Positions 17,626-31,708 of a stretch of 64,000 nt of DNA are shown here, in pieces (within the stretch, counting starts at the first letter, position 1; every line of letters begins with the position of its first letter). A program made the translations under genes and the position numbers. A model generated the notes under the pieces. The model searched no databases, was not told where the DNA came from, and worked only from the letters and a program-made list of their open reading frames with translations. The stretch is from contig CM049317.1 of NCBI GenBank assembly GCA_026874595.1, forward strand, positions 27,434,401-27,498,400, in the 5' to 3' direction. This stretch comes from Sipunculus nudus (Eukaryota > Annelida > Sipuncula > Golfingiida > Sipunculidae).

Positions 17626-20052
17626 TTTATATATTGTTAAGTATTTACTCACCAAACCACTTGCTTACAATAACCTACTCAACTATATATATATCTATGG
17701 GCAAGGGTGCATTCATATTTTGAATATATTTAAATTATTTAATTTGGAGAAACCAGCAGACTAATTTTTGGTTGTTTGCAGACATAATTCGATCAAATAA
17801 ATACCGGGGATATGAAATCTCAAGCCAGGTGACAAGCAGGACCGAAAGGCAGTCTTTTCATGCAGAAAAAGTCCATGTATATGGAGGCATGGGATCAACA
17901 ATCGGGCAGAAAGGAAACGCTTGCTTAAGAACCAATAAAGCAATAACATCTTCACACCTCTATAAAATCGGATGCCCTTAAAAAATTTAGTTTGCTATTT
18001 ATTTATTTATCTAGAAATTTTATTCCCCTTTAATAACCAATTCACCAGATATTCTCCTTTATATGAAATCGTTATATAGAATTAAATCATTGGGAGATCC
18101 AAAACTGTTGTTAGATGCATGACAATTCATAGTGTGCTGAATAAATTCGGTGAATTCTAATTAATTCCATTAAAACCTTATTTCTTCTATAATCAAAATA
18201 TAGTATTACGCTGGATTCAAGGGCAAAAATAATATTAGTATATAGATATTTTACAATAACGTTGACGAATAGCATTTATTGGATTAAACAAGGACATACC
18301 ATATTATATATACTCAAGTTCAATTCCAAGTAATTTTTTTTCTACTTATTTTTTTTTTAGCCTCGGAGACGAGCCAATCAAGAATAAAAGTCTAGTCCAA
18401 AAAAGAGCATATAAGTTGCTATTTTGTAGGTGTTTTAGATCAATTTCCCGTGTGCATCCGTACGTCCAATACGAGGGAAATGAAGCTGTTCTCTTTATAA
18501 ACAAGATTAAACATACACGCGTATGTATAATATAATTTACTATTATATAGGCCCTATATAGGTCTATATATGTATATTCATCTGTGTCAGTGTGTGTATG
18601 TAAGAAACGATAATGGTTATGGTCAATAGTCCGGAATATGCACAAATGCACTACCCCGTGCTAATACCACGCTACGCCCCCGGTTAAAAATGGATACAGC
18701 ATATATCAAGCTAACAATGCATCGTACCAGTGTGACTATCTGATTTATATGACAGGACGTAATAATGTGTGACTTTTGTATTAAGATTCTCACTTAAGTA
18801 CGGGAAATGTAACCTGTGTCTATCAGTAAATTAAATCATAAGAGGTACTGCTGGTAACTTTGTAATAATATAACCAGAAACACTTTTTATTACTAGATGA
18901 TAATTACGGTCATTGTTAACAATTGACATTAATCGGTTCTAATGTACTTTCGTTCACGCTGAAGAAGACAAATGCCATAGCATGTGTAATCCTAAATCCC
19001 GGATGGTTGTGTTTACTTTGCTTCTGTACCACATTTATAAAACCATACTGTATTTTAATACAACTTGCACTGTGGTCCCACTTCACAGCTGACTTAAATA
19101 AACTAATAGGTATTTTATAATTTCATAGCTGAAAATGATATTCCAAATTTGATGTTACCTCCACGGACATCTTAATTAAAATAATTCTTTATCATTAAAA
19201 TCACACCTTGGCAAAAACTATTATATATGTTCTGGAAATTAAATTTGTGTTAATAGCACTATTTCCGAATGAACAATTGTGTCAAAACCGAAATAAATAA
19301 ATAATGACAGATTTCTTTGCGATAATGACAAAAGATGGTTTACTGTCGTTAGTATTTTGGGCATACATCTGACGTATAGAACATTAATCATGTAGAATCA
19401 GCTAAACTTCAAACACATTAAATCATTCGCGCTTCAACTTTTTATATTTTTAATTCGGTTTCATGGATCGATGTCAGATATACTGCACGTGTCGGCTCAA
19501 TATGGTAAAACAAAACAGGATCTGTTCTATAGCCCAGCCTATGCTTTATATCCTTTATAGCCAAGTATCATTAGTGTAATAATACAAGTTGTATGTATAC
19601 TATTAGTATGCATAGTTAACAGTTTGATTTGAATATTTCGTGAACAACTATGCATTTTTTCCATGTACTCAGAGAAAAATAATAACATAAATAGCATGGG
19701 TTGACCTCTTACACACTTAAACTGCGTTGGACATTTTCCAGGATTGTATTAGTATTACAGCACTCAAAAGATTTGTTTGTGCAGTCTTGTTGAATGATTT
19801 TGCCCATTAAGCTGCCTTACGGGTATTCTGATTGAAATGTTTTAGATTGATTCATGTTAGACGGTTAGTTATATTCATTTTGCGCATTCTTTCAGAAATC
19901 TAGAAAAAAAATGTCTGGATAAACTCATTGTGTTAAGATTGTTATGCAGAAATTTTCATAAAAAACGCATGTTAATTAATGGCCAATGGTGACACCCAAG
20001 AGTAGTATACACAAAAAAAACCCTTATAGAACTTTGGAGGTAGGTTTCGTAA

Positions 20053-21484
20053 CACTTTCGCTGCCTATGACGAGTATACTCGTCATATTTTCTGATTCCC
20101 CCAGTGCCTATGACGGGTATACTCGTCATGTATTTATCAGTAATTTTCAGTAAGAAATCTCAAAAATTTATCAATAAAACTCTTCGCAGGTGAGTAGTAG
20201 TTCCTTGTGAGTAGTAGTAAATTGGTTTCAAGTCATGAAATGGAATAATTTGTAATTCATCAGTGCGCTTGATAACTCGAAAGCAGGAAAGGTGTGGAGA
20301 GCGTGATAACAGCGACGGCTCCCGTCCTTTGCTGTGAAATAAGTTCATGACCCGCTGGAGTGTAGAATTGATTCGGTGTAGGAGTATTCCTTAGAATCAG
20401 ACAAAAGGGAGGTGCGCAAAAAAAATTGTGTATAGTTTTATATTTGGGCGTGTTTTGGCCACTTACTTTCGGCAAACCCGTTGGTAAGACCGAGGTGAGA
20501 CAATTCACACCTTAGGTGTAAAATCGAGATAGCGAGGCGTGAAGTCGTTCAGGTTTATGGCCCCGCGAGGACACCCTATTGCGCAATCAACAACAATAGG
20601 GCGCGTGCCACATGCCTGACACACAGATCGGCAGGGTAATCGGAACGTAGCTGCAAATAATTGCCTTGTCTTATTTGGAGTAATTTCACATATCCTATAT
20701 ATTTATAGATAGCAATATGCATGTGTAAGTAGGCTACCTTCGCCAATAAGTGCATGTAAATTGTAAAATTCTGAATCAAACTTGGACGATCACTTACGGA
20801 ACAGTACTATACCGGCAATCTCAACCGCACTCTGCAATTCACCATAGGCAGACCCGACGTATGACTTTCAAACAATTCATAAAATAGTATTATATCATAA
20901 GCCGCAGAGGTGATCATATAAGGTTACACTCTGTTCATTCGCAATGTTCGTATAATTCCTGGCTTTGTTTGACGGTGACAGTATCCATTGCATCATGCTA
21001 TCGCTACGGTATGTGAATAACTTTATGACTGTGTGTAACATAAGATAATACAATTTTTATAATTATATTGATTGTAGAATCAGTTTGTTTGAAATGAAAC
21101 CAAAACGTATTTTTTGCAATAAAAATAAAAGTTTGAAAAATGAAGGGAAAAAAAGCAAAGTATGGGTTTGAACCCATGTGGTGTACCACCGGGCGAGACT
21201 GACCCAATAACATAACCCCTGTGCCATCTCAACACACTTGTAATTGGGACATTTATAACAATCATAAACCAGCATGAGACAAACCCTCGCGTGTTATACT
21301 AGATCGATACATTGATATTATAAATTCGATGATCATACATGATTATAACTGTAACGTTTTATAATTCTCCATCTTTTATTTCCACTACTAAGTCAATGGT
21401 TGATAAGATTGTGTACAGGAGCCGTATTGTGTGAGCCACTGGACTTTCCCGGTCCTGGTGTAAACATTTTCTCTGTCTCTCTCG

Positions 21485-21521
<37 letters not shown>

Positions 21522-21751
21522 GTAATATATAATGTAATATATATCAAACAGCCCTAATTAGCTAATTATGCTGAACACGGTTATGACATCCTCCTGTGCA
21601 TAACACCTCAGGCAGGTTTTATGGCCCATGCACCAGATGGACTTTACACCCTCGTTATCACCTTTCACACCTAGAACTAACTCACCCGGACCTCCCCGAG
21701 ACTCAAGCAGGCCCTGGCACTGGGGGAATATTTGGCTGGGCAGCGATTGTG
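20053..21751. mobile_element. Second, independent piggyBac-like element, only in unit A
   Basis: This element has the same left end (CACTTTCGCTGCC), internal 22-bp palindrome (20066-20087) and right end (CACAATCGCTGCC in reverse complement) as 10496-12248. Its interior is clearly diverged. Flanks are GTAA and TTTA, decayed forms of TTAA. Unit B has the uninterrupted site at about 31680-31690 (GGTTTTCTAAGAAAATT). The element therefore either inserted into unit A after the duplication or was lost from B. It contains an AT microsatellite at 21486-21519. No transposase frame. Confidence 0.72.
21486..21519. repeat. (TA)n microsatellite
   Basis: About 17 TA dinucleotides inside the piggyBac-like element. 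Confidence 0.9.
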
Positions 21752-21775
21752 TTTAGAAAATTAATCAGCATATAA

Positions 21776-21944
21776 TTAAATAAATGCACCCGGCTTGTCG
21801 CGAATCTTAGGTGTTACGTATAGACTTCTGGCGAAAGCACTTGCTTTCACATCCAGATTTTCGGGACTACGTGTCTTTGTAAATAATGGTTGTGTTAAAA
21901 GAACTAAGGCCATATCCAATATTGCGGTATAAAGACCTCTTTTC
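21776..21944 (-). pseudogene. Tail-like exon relic F (unit A copy)
   Basis: After TCAAG the minus strand is open to a TAA. It starts with one base, as expected after a phase-2 TM donor. The peptide starts RKRGLYTAILDMA and later has ARSLYVTPKIRDKPG. The start resembles the gene D tail (RKRGNNYIDMSG). The later part loosely resembles the gene C tail (LDAKSWATREFSPVTPI). No TM exon lies upstream, because the duplication junction at 22006 intervenes. It is likely the remains of a lost receptor tail, or an alternative tail exon. Resemblance is by eye only. Confidence 0.4.
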
Positions 21945-23758
21945 CTTGACCAAGGGGACATATGATAACTTTATTTACGACGATCAAACATGAATAAAGA
22001 TATCGACTCGGATCACTAGTTCAGCCTTGGCATCCACATTTGAACCTGCGATGGCTTCAACGCGTCACGCTACCATGACAATAGCGCTGCATCTACACCT
22101 GACGTTATCAGCTATAAAAGTTTATTTATAAAGATTTATGTGCGAAAGCACAGTGATTCGAGAAGCGGAAACGACTGTAGGGAAATAATTTGTTACACAT
22201 ATTGACCGGTACCTGAAATTACAGCACATATGAGACACTTGCTGTGGTTATTATACTCGTTCAGTTTACACGAGCATTGACAATAATATTTAATGGGTCA
22301 GCATTGTTTCCTCCAATGTGTAAGTGGTGGTTATATATAAGAAGTATAATGCTAAAATGACCTTTTTTAGTTTTCTAGCTGTCATTACTTCTGATGTAAA
22401 GCTTTTCTTGACAACAAAATCCGAATAATTTCCGAAATAAAAAAAGCATGCTTATTTAAAAGGGGCTTGTATTTGCCAATATAATGCTGAGTGTGATACA
22501 ACAGTGACATTTTAAATGCCTTTATGTGGCTCAACACACCACCACTTATGTTATCCACTAAATAATCTATCTGTGAAGTTCCAAAAGAACCAATAAACAA
22601 AAACCAATTTGCTGAGGAACTGGCAGATCTTATACGATCTTATAGCTTATGGATTCGTTTGTTAACCACAGTTCAACGTGGCCTGAAAAAACAAAACAAG
22701 ACAATGTTATTTGTGTTAAACTTATACATGAAATACCATTTTACTACCTAAATCATGTTACATAGGGCTTCACAAGTTACCTTGTCGTAGATCCATATTT
22801 TTTTCGCTGTCCTAGACAATATTACTGCTTCTGCTATTTATCATTTCTACATAAGTGAGCAAAATAAGACAGGACATTTACACGATACGTTTTGCATAAT
22901 TTTATATGTTAATACTGGAAAAAACGAGAAAAACTCAAAGATAGAAAAATGAAAAATCCATATCCAAGCACATCTTAAGGCAAGCACAAATTTTGTTATT
23001 AACAACATTACAATATATACAATGAATGCTTGTACGATAGTTATGCTTAATATATCATAAACATTAACCTCATGCCGACCAAACAGACCGATTCGTTAGG
23101 ATCCTGCAGAGTCTTTTTCCTGAGAAATCGATCCATACAAAGTTGCCAACTTTGATACTTTGCGTGTTCAGCTCGCTACTGCAGCTTGTCTTCCAGCTCA
23201 GACATGTCATGCAATAAGGCATGGTAGTCGCGATCAATACATTCTGGAAGCTAGGGGACGCATATATTTCACGACATGTCTCATAAAAGTTATGAAACCC
23301 TGACGCAAACATTCCTGGTCTTGTGTGATCAACTGTGTACACCCTTTAATGTATGCCCTACGCTTGTTTCGTCTACTACCCTCTACCAATAAGGGATACA
23401 ATTCACTGGTTTGCGCCCGACCCACCGCTACGACTAACCAGGCAGTGTTTACTCTGTACTTTGTGGTCTTACAATTGAGGTTCAGTTCGCGCGTTGGGAC
23501 CAAAATAAGCGTTTGTAAAACGGAAAATCAAGGTGCCCGCAATTTTGAGATTTAAATATATGATATAAAGAGCGAAAAAAATCGGGACCTTGAAAAAAGT
23601 GGTCGTAGTTCCGAGGTGGTCACTATACCAAGGTGGTCGTAAGGTGAGGTTTTCCTAAACATTATACTTCACAAATAAGTGTTTTCCATCTTTAGATTCT
23701 TGTCTCTGCTGAAACATTCTGCTTACAGAAATTTAAATGAGGCCGTATAGGAACATAC

Positions 23759-23908
23759 CTCTGATGAAAAATTTTATATGCGGACATGATAGACGGTTCA
23801 GTACGGTCAAGTGTAGATTTCTTATCAGAATATTCGTTTGGATGTTCCATATGTTTTTGCCCTTTTTCAGTTTTGTTATTTCCATTCATATGGATTGGGG
23901 ATATTGGA
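23759..23908 (-). pseudogene. Copy B of the candidate alternative tail exon
   Basis: This is the counterpart of 8573-8722, with equal length, an open frame and a CAGAG|GTATGT donor. The exon that would follow it (about 23190-23320) is disrupted by indels relative to unit A, so no complete alternative tail can be read in this copy. Confidence 0.3.
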
Positions 23909-24950
23909 CTTATGGTAGAATATATAATAATTTCAGACACTGAATTCCTGGGATATGATAGATTGTAATTTTTAACTATTAATTTTATTTGGGAGCAGTC
24001 AGTCGCCGGTTGTTTATCACGGTGCCGTTTTATGTTTTCGACTTGTAATAATTAAAAAAATGCATCATGTCTCTTTAGCACTATAAGTAATGTTCACATT
24101 TTATAAATTATTACATGCCAATACCTGATGTCTGTGGTGCAAACATTTACGTTATATTTCTTTTTTTTTCTTTGAGAGGTCTGTTTATACGATCGGCATC
24201 TTTATTTCAAGCTTCATAGCTTACTTATTATCCACATTATGCAGGATTATACATATTTTTCACAATGGTATGAGCTTTTCTGTTAGTCTTGTAGCAAAAA
24301 TCGACAACATCTGTCGCATAAAGAGGGGTCACTGATATTGAATGGGAGCAAAGATATTGGTATCAGACAGTTAGTTAAACATATGGTTTCGAGTTTTGGT
24401 AGAGTCTGATCACAGTCTTGGTTCTTACGGTCTTGGTCAATGGTAGTGGTTCCCATGGCTACGGTTTAAGTCTGTGTGCTTTGATTGCATAAAACACATT
24501 GAAATAGGTAATATGTATGCCAACGAAACGTAGTGTGTATTCAATTTTTAAAAATTCCTTATGCTGCTGAAAAGGATATAAATTTGATGACCATGTTTCA
24601 CACAATCAACGACAGACAGTGTTGTTTGCTTCCACTGAAAGGCAAAGCGAGATCGCCATGCAGAATTTGTTTTTCTCGTGAACTTCATTTGTGGTGTTTG
24701 ATGCTGCATGAGAGGATTCATCTTATACATCTATTCACTCATGCAAGATATATGTGCCTCTTTCGTGTGATAAATCCAAGTTCCGGGCCATCCGGACATG
24801 ACGCCCCTGCGACATGTCCCAGAAAGAACATAATTTACTTGCTGGACACGCATCACAAATATCAAACATTTCTTAAATATCAAACATGACTTAGTTTTTT
24901 TTTTATCAGTTTGTATAATCGATTTATTACCGTACTTCGGGTGAGGAATT

Positions 24951-27900
24951 TTAATATACGAGACTATCTGAACCCGAGTCATCATCTACAGAGCATGAGT
25001 TTAACTTGGATACGTTAACGCGTAGGTTCTCCGAAGTTGGAGGTGAAATATCCCTCATTGCCCGACGGTGAGTCTCACGTTTGTCCATTCCAAATTCTAC
25101 CAACGGTTCTGAGAATGAAAGCATACTTCCCAGCTGACTCATTGTTGAATAGACACTTTCTGCACCACTCATGTCCGCATATATTTCTTCAATGTCGTCA
25201 TCTTTTGTCACCATGGAAACTTGTCGGTGAAAATGGAACGTGAAGTCGTTTGTAGGATGAGGAATGTTACCACGACTGTGTACAAAGAGATAAAAACGTA
25301 CTTTAATGTCTGACTAAATTATACGACAGTCCTATAATTTTAACGCTTCATAGCAAATGACTTTTCAGGAAGTTGTATTCTCTCAGAAATATGAATATAT
25401 AAATAAGTAAAGATATATGAAATGGTACATAATTATTTTTCGTTTTCACGTGGCATTCTCCTCTATTAGGTATACAATGCTGGAGAAAGGTTTTGGTTCA
25501 CAGTTAGTGTACTGTATCTAAAACATACCTGGCTGACCTATATCTACGGCACACCATGACACAGATGAATGTTATAACAAATATGAATAAAACAGCGATT
25601 CCAGTGAGTTTTAGCACATCCTTCATTTTTCTTGGCACTGTAAAAGAAACGAGATTGATCTGTGCCCATATTATTTTGATAATCAATCATCTCTTTTTTG
25701 GTATATATATTTTACACATATGTAAGAAGGGGTTTGTATAAGACTTTTTGTTAACACTTTCGCTGCCTATGACGAGTATACTCGTCATATTTTGTGATTA
25801 CCCCAGTGCCTATGACGGGTAAACTCGTCATATATTTATCGGCAATTTTCTGTAAGAAATCTCTTTAATTTATCAATAAACATCGTAGATGAGTAGAAGT
25901 TCATTTATCAATTCGTTTTGTGTCATGAAATTGAATAGTTTGTAATTACTCAGTGTGCTTGATTTCTCAAAAGAAGGAAAGGTGTGGGTAGCGTGATAAC
26001 ATCCATGGCTCCCGTCCTTTGCCGTGAAATAAGTTCATGACCCGCTGTAGTGTAAAATTGATTCCGTGAAGGAGTATTTCATAGGATCAAACGAATGCGA
26101 GGACCGCAAAAAGTGTCTAGTTTTATATTTGGGCATATTTTGGCCACTTACTTTCTGCAAACCCACTGGTGAGACTGAGGTGTGACATATCGCACCTTAG
26201 GTGTGAACTTGAGATAGCGAGGCGTTAGGTCGTCCAGGTTTATTGCTCGCGAGCACAGGGTATTGCACAATCAACAACAATAGGGCGCGTGTGCCATGCC
26301 TGACACACAGATTGGCAGGGTAAACAGAACGCGGCTGCAAATTATTGGTTTGGCTTATTTGGAGTTATTTCACGTATCCTATATATCTATAGATAGCAAT
26401 GCATGTGTAAATACCTTCGCCAACAAGTGCTTATGAATTGTAATATTCTGAAAGCAAACTTGGACGATCACTTGCGGAACATGATGACCCTTAAGTATAC
26501 CGGAAACCCCAACTGCACTTTGGAATTTACCATAGGCAGACCCGACGTATGACTTTCAGACAATTCATAATATAGTATTATATCATAAGCCGTAGAGTTG
26601 GTCATAACAGGTTACACTTTGATCAATCGCAATTTTTGTATGATTCCCGGCTTCTTTTGACGGTAACAATGACGAAGTCCTTTGAATAACGTTATCGCCT
26701 TGGTATGTAAATATATGTAACCCTATGACTCTGTGTAATATAAGAAGATACAATTTTTTTTTATTATATTGAATGCTAAAATAAGTTTGTTCGTAATTGA
26801 AAGGAAAATAAGTATTTTTTCAGTAAAAATTCGATCCTGCGCGGGTTTCCTCTGCGTATTTATTGACCTATAACATAACTCCTTTGCCATCTTTCCACAC
26901 GTGTAAATGGTAAGTTTATAGCGACCATAAACTAGAACGAGACACAAACCCTCGCTTATTCTACCAGATCGATGAAGTGACATTTGAAATTTGATAATCA
27001 TACATGATTATGACTCCATCTCTCCATTTATTATTTCCATTAATATATCATGGTCGATCCGAGTGTGTACAGGAGCCGCTATTGCCTGAACCGCTGGACT
27101 TTCCCGAATCTATTGTAAACATATATTCTCCCAAAAACTGCTGCAGGGGGAATATTTGGCTGGACAGCGAATGTGTTAAAATGCTCCACTTTCTTAAGAT
27201 TTTACCGGTGGTAGCTCCCTGGCGACGCTACAGAGCCCACATTTTTTCGCAAGGGTCCGCGATACGCAGATGGCACTGAATTCGGTACCCATCCGCAATG
27301 CTGAGGGAACGTAAGCACATTTGTGACTGAGATCCTGCTTATGGGTCTCCGCGAACAAGTGATAGGCTATGGGACTCAAGCCAATTTCCGTTTGATTACA
27401 AATGCGGCACCTTTGCCATTACCCAACAATGCTCCAATGTATAAACGCTATGTAGTTGACACAAAAAAATACAGTTAAGGTTATATCCTCGGTTTATTCA
27501 TATATCTAGTTAATGGTTTTCCTTGAAAGAATATAATTTCTCAATAATAAAACATGGTTATAATGGTCCTGTTTCTTTAACCAACAGAGCCTCTCCTGGA
27601 GTAAAAATGGTAATTAAGCTTGCTTAATTAAATAAAAGTACTGATTTATTCCGGCACTATTTTCATGTTATTGGGTAAAATGAATTTTTATACTGCCCTG
27701 TTTTTGCTGGTAGAAATTTAAATTTATTTCTGTAAATATTGTCGTTAAGGGTTCTTACTTTCAGCATGTTTGTTGTATGTTCCAGTCACACTTTCTGGTT
27801 CATATTCTATATGATCTAAAAGTGAAAGATAAAAATAACAAGAGTGATCCTCTTAAACCCTTTGACATAAACAATGTTCACATATTCCACACCATTGCCT

Positions 27901-29890
27901 ATTCTCCTGTGCCTTTTGCAATGAATAAATTTGAAAAGAACATTCAATAGCATTTATCTTAACACGTAATATAAGGATCATTAGGATTTTACAAAATGCA
28001 TCTATAATGCTCGAGAGAAAAGCTGAAATCAAGAATATTGATTTTACAGAAAAAAAAAACATGTGACCCAGCATCTATTTTATTGCACTTATCAGCTAGT
28101 TACAGGGATTTACATTAATACTTTTTACCTCTTATACAGACAAAGTGGTGACTGTTATTATAATTCACCGCCTCCCAAAACATTGAACCATCTGACAACT
28201 CCTTTAGTATAGCACAGCGGTTATTTTCCACAGTTTCCAGCCCAGAGTTCCATTTAAAATTCCTAACAGGCACGTCTGTAAGATGACATGAGTTAACACA
28301 GAAAGAATTATGGTTTGAAATTCATTTTGCAATAAGGTTCGATTAATGTTACCCATACCTGCTTAACAATGATGTACATATGGTTACCTTAAATAAGAAA
28401 ATATTATTGTTCATGAATGACCTTGGTGGTAATAACTTATATATGTTTTTGTAATTTATGACAGTGATCCGCATACTTATGTGCTATGATTATGTACTTT
28501 CTGTGATGGTTAATTAAAATAATATCAATGTTGATATCTCAATGAACGACAGACTGCCCTTATAAAGAGTACGGTAGGTGTTGTCCAAGTCCACTGGCTG
28601 TTTATCAGTCCTATCCAGTAATCGCGTCTTATATGAATAAGTAGCTTTTTGGTTGTTCCTAAATATTCTTAAGGCATTAGACTTCCATTCAGGCGATAAC
28701 ATTACGAGGAAGCTGAGAACCACGTGGAACTCTCTGATCTTACAAGCAGATACCCTGACTCGACCCTGTGACAATTATCTTGATAAAATACTGTACAAGC
28801 TACAAAAATAACAACATTTTTACAGAAAATTTATTAAGATCTATGCTGGTATTTTTGTATGCCAGGAGTGTACTTGACTGATAATTGAAGAAAGTATCCT
28901 TTATATTCAGTCAGTGAATAATAAATTTGCTACATACCTTCTCATAAAGTGACAATTTACTGCACGTTAATGAACGATACATCTGGTGTTTTCTGATTAT
29001 ACAATCTAAGGACTCCCGGAAGATATGCCTTCGATTTCCCTTTCCATCGTAAAGTCTATAACATTTCCTTGGAGTTAAAATCCTCTTAGGAACTAGTTTA
29101 GCTATTTGACCTTTTGCTGTCGTATGAAGGTGTACCAGAATTAGCTACTCACACATCAGATGGCATATAAAGCCTGCTACTTACTTCTTTACCAAGCTTT
29201 ATGACCCATTTGAGTGACCTCTAAATGAAATAGTTTAATACATTACAAATTACGGATTCCCCAACGTAATTCTGTTTCACGTCCACAATTCAAATGACAC
29301 AAAAGCTTTTATAACTTCATGAGAATTGTGCCCTGTGAAGTATTTTAGGCAGAAACATACCAGTTTTAGAAATGTACAGCCAAAACCAAAAATTATAGTC
29401 CATTCGTCTCATAGCGAGCCATGTCTCCTTAACCTTCACGTGTGAACTTCGGTCCTCAAGGAGAGAATCGTATGGAAGACTCGTGTTTAACTTCTTGCAA
29501 TATACGGCCGCCGTTCTTTTAGACATGCCTGCAATACACACATATAAACAAATCTTGAATAATAGTACTGTTAATGTTAAATATTTTTCTTTAAACCAGG
29601 ATAAATAACATTCCGTACATTGTACTGCCTTATGGATATCCTAAATCACTCTCGAAATTTCGAGTCTTTTAAATTATATGACATAGCTGTTGTAGGATTA
29701 TAATCAACATGAACAATCTGAAAAGATACCCGCAGATCCGATACCTGCAATATATCCAGGTATGTCTTTATATGTTCTTAATAATGGGAAAATATACCTT
29801 TTTCTGAAAAAAAAAATATTTTTGTCTTTTAAGTCATCGTAAAAGGCACCAAAAGGAGAAATAAAACCCTGTGTAAATATAGATGTTATT
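24951..29890 (-). pseudogene. Pseudogene B: broken duplicate of gene A
   Basis: Recognisable exons on the minus strand: signal remnant (about 29809-29870, start codon deleted), CTLD1 first half 29361-29528, CTLD1 second half remnant 29153-29180, CTLD2 first half about 28570-28799, CTLD2 second half 28129-28275, stalk 27759-27806, TM 25529-25637, tail 24951-25275. Lesions: a 216-bp deletion removes most of the second CTLD1 exon. In CTLD2, two Glu codons are TAA and a 10-bp deletion removes the splice donor. The inner disulphide Cys is Tyr (VNYNN). Stalk, TM and tail remain open and keep IYADMSG and YSTM. It cannot make the full receptor, though a shorter transcript covering only the distal exons cannot be excluded. 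Confidence 0.82.
25755..27175. mobile_element. piggyBac-like element, unit B copy, flanked by TTAA on both sides
   Basis: This is the counterpart of 10496-12248 in the same intron. TTAA stands at 25751-25754 and 27176-27179, the best evidence for the target-site duplication. The 22-bp palindrome is at 25768-25789. The AT tract and about 330 bp present in the unit A copy are deleted. Confidence 0.75.
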
Positions 29891-31708
29891 TATATATAAC
29901 CACCTCTTTAACTGATCTTCAATCAATTAGAAATAGTAACCATATCTTTTTTAATGTGTACAAGAATAAATTGAAAAGACACAAACGCATAAAAATGTAT
30001 ACATTGATACATACACATATATACATACATACATATACTAAATAGACCTAACCAGAGAGAATGATCTTATACAAAATTAAATTATCATTGACTCCGGTTT
30101 GGTAATTTGCTATTTGAATATCTCAGATACTTGTGTAGTAATATGATACATTGGACAACGTTTTCAAAGTAAATCGAATTTTTGGTATTAAGGTAATATA
30201 ACATTCATCATATACATACCTTAAGAGAATAAACGAAAAGGCAATGAATTAGGTAAGCAATGTACTTTTGCGTAAAATACTCATATACCCATCATATATT
30301 GGTGCTGCAAATATTTAACAACGGGCAGCTAATATTTATGTGTTATCGTGTTCACAAATAATGTTATTATTTAAACGCTATTTAAATCGTGGTATAACCA
30401 CATAGACAACATAAGGAAAGAAGCAACTTTATATGTTCTGATTGCTACAAATTATGATATGTAATAAAATACAAACACATGATACCGTTATGATGAATTA
30501 TGTATTTGAGATGATAAAACGGTATGTGGTTATATACACATTTAATTTTGCTAACAAGTAGCTCAACGTTATTGTATTAATATTTTGCAACTGAAGAAGA
30601 CAAATGCCATAGCATGTGTAATCCTAAATCCCGAATGGTCGTGTTTACTTTGCTTCTGTACCACTTTTATAAAACCATACCGTATTTTAATACAACTTGG
30701 ACTGTGGTCCCACTTCACAGCTGACTTTAATAAACTAATAGGCATTTTTTAATTTCATAGCTGAAAATGATATTCTAAATTTGATGTTACCTCCACGGAC
30801 ATCTTAATTAAAATCATTCTTTACCATTAAAATCATACCTTGGTATAAACTGTTATATATGTTCTGCAAATTAAATTTGTGTTAATAGCACTATTTCCGA
30901 ATGAACAATTGTGTCATAAACAAAATAAATAAATAATGAAAGATTTCTTTGCGATAATGACAAAAGATGGTTTACTGTCGTTAATATTTTGGGCATACAT
31001 CTGACGTATAGAACATTAATCATGTAGAATCAGCTAAACTTCAAACATATTAAATCATTCCGGCTTCAACTTTTTTTATATTTTAATATGGTTTCATGGA
31101 TCGGTGTCGGAGGTACTGCACGTGTCGGCTCAATATGATAAAACAAAACAGGAACTGTTCAATAGCCCAGCCTATGCTTTATATCCTTTATAGCAAAGTA
31201 TCATTAGTGTAATAATAAAAGTTGTATGTCTACTATTAGTATGCATAGTTAACAGTTTTATTTGAATATTTCGTGAACAACTATGCATTTTTCATGTATT
31301 AAGAGAATAATAATAACATAAATAGCTTAGGTTGACCTCTTACACACCAAAACTGTATTAGGATTACAGCACTCAAAAGATTTGTTTGTGCAGTCTTGTT
31401 GAATGATTATGCCCAATAAGCTGCCTTACGGATATTCTGATTGAAATGTTTTAAATTGATCCATGTTAGACGGTTAGGTATATTCATCCCTCAACGAGGA
31501 GTTTTTGTGCATTCTTTTAGAAATCTAGAAAAAAAATTCTGGATGCACTCCTTGTGTTAAGATTGTTATGCAGAAATTTTCACAAAAACGCATGTTAAGT
31601 AATGGCCAATGGTGACATCCAAGATACAGGGGAAAAACTTAGTATACACAAAAAAACCCTTATAGAACTTTAGAGGTAGGTTTTCTAAGAAAATTAATCA
31701 GCATATAC

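Larger units (their letters stand above)
15297..20052. other. Intergenic region upstream of gene A, no gene recognised
   Basis: This is the presumed 5' flank of gene A. The part at 15975-18960 is absent from unit B, whose sequence runs straight from TATTAATATT to GAAGAAGACAAATGCC. No TIRs, poly(A) tail or target duplication mark its ends, so a deletion in B is as likely as an insertion in A. The open frames at 16250-17385 have no protein-like features I recognise. Microsatellites lie at 17438-17502 and 17575-17625. Confidence 0.5.

Noticed and set aside
23234-23503. Minus-strand open frames of 89-90 codons in unit B
   Set aside because: Frames overlap each other, differ from unit A through indels, and have no splice or start support.
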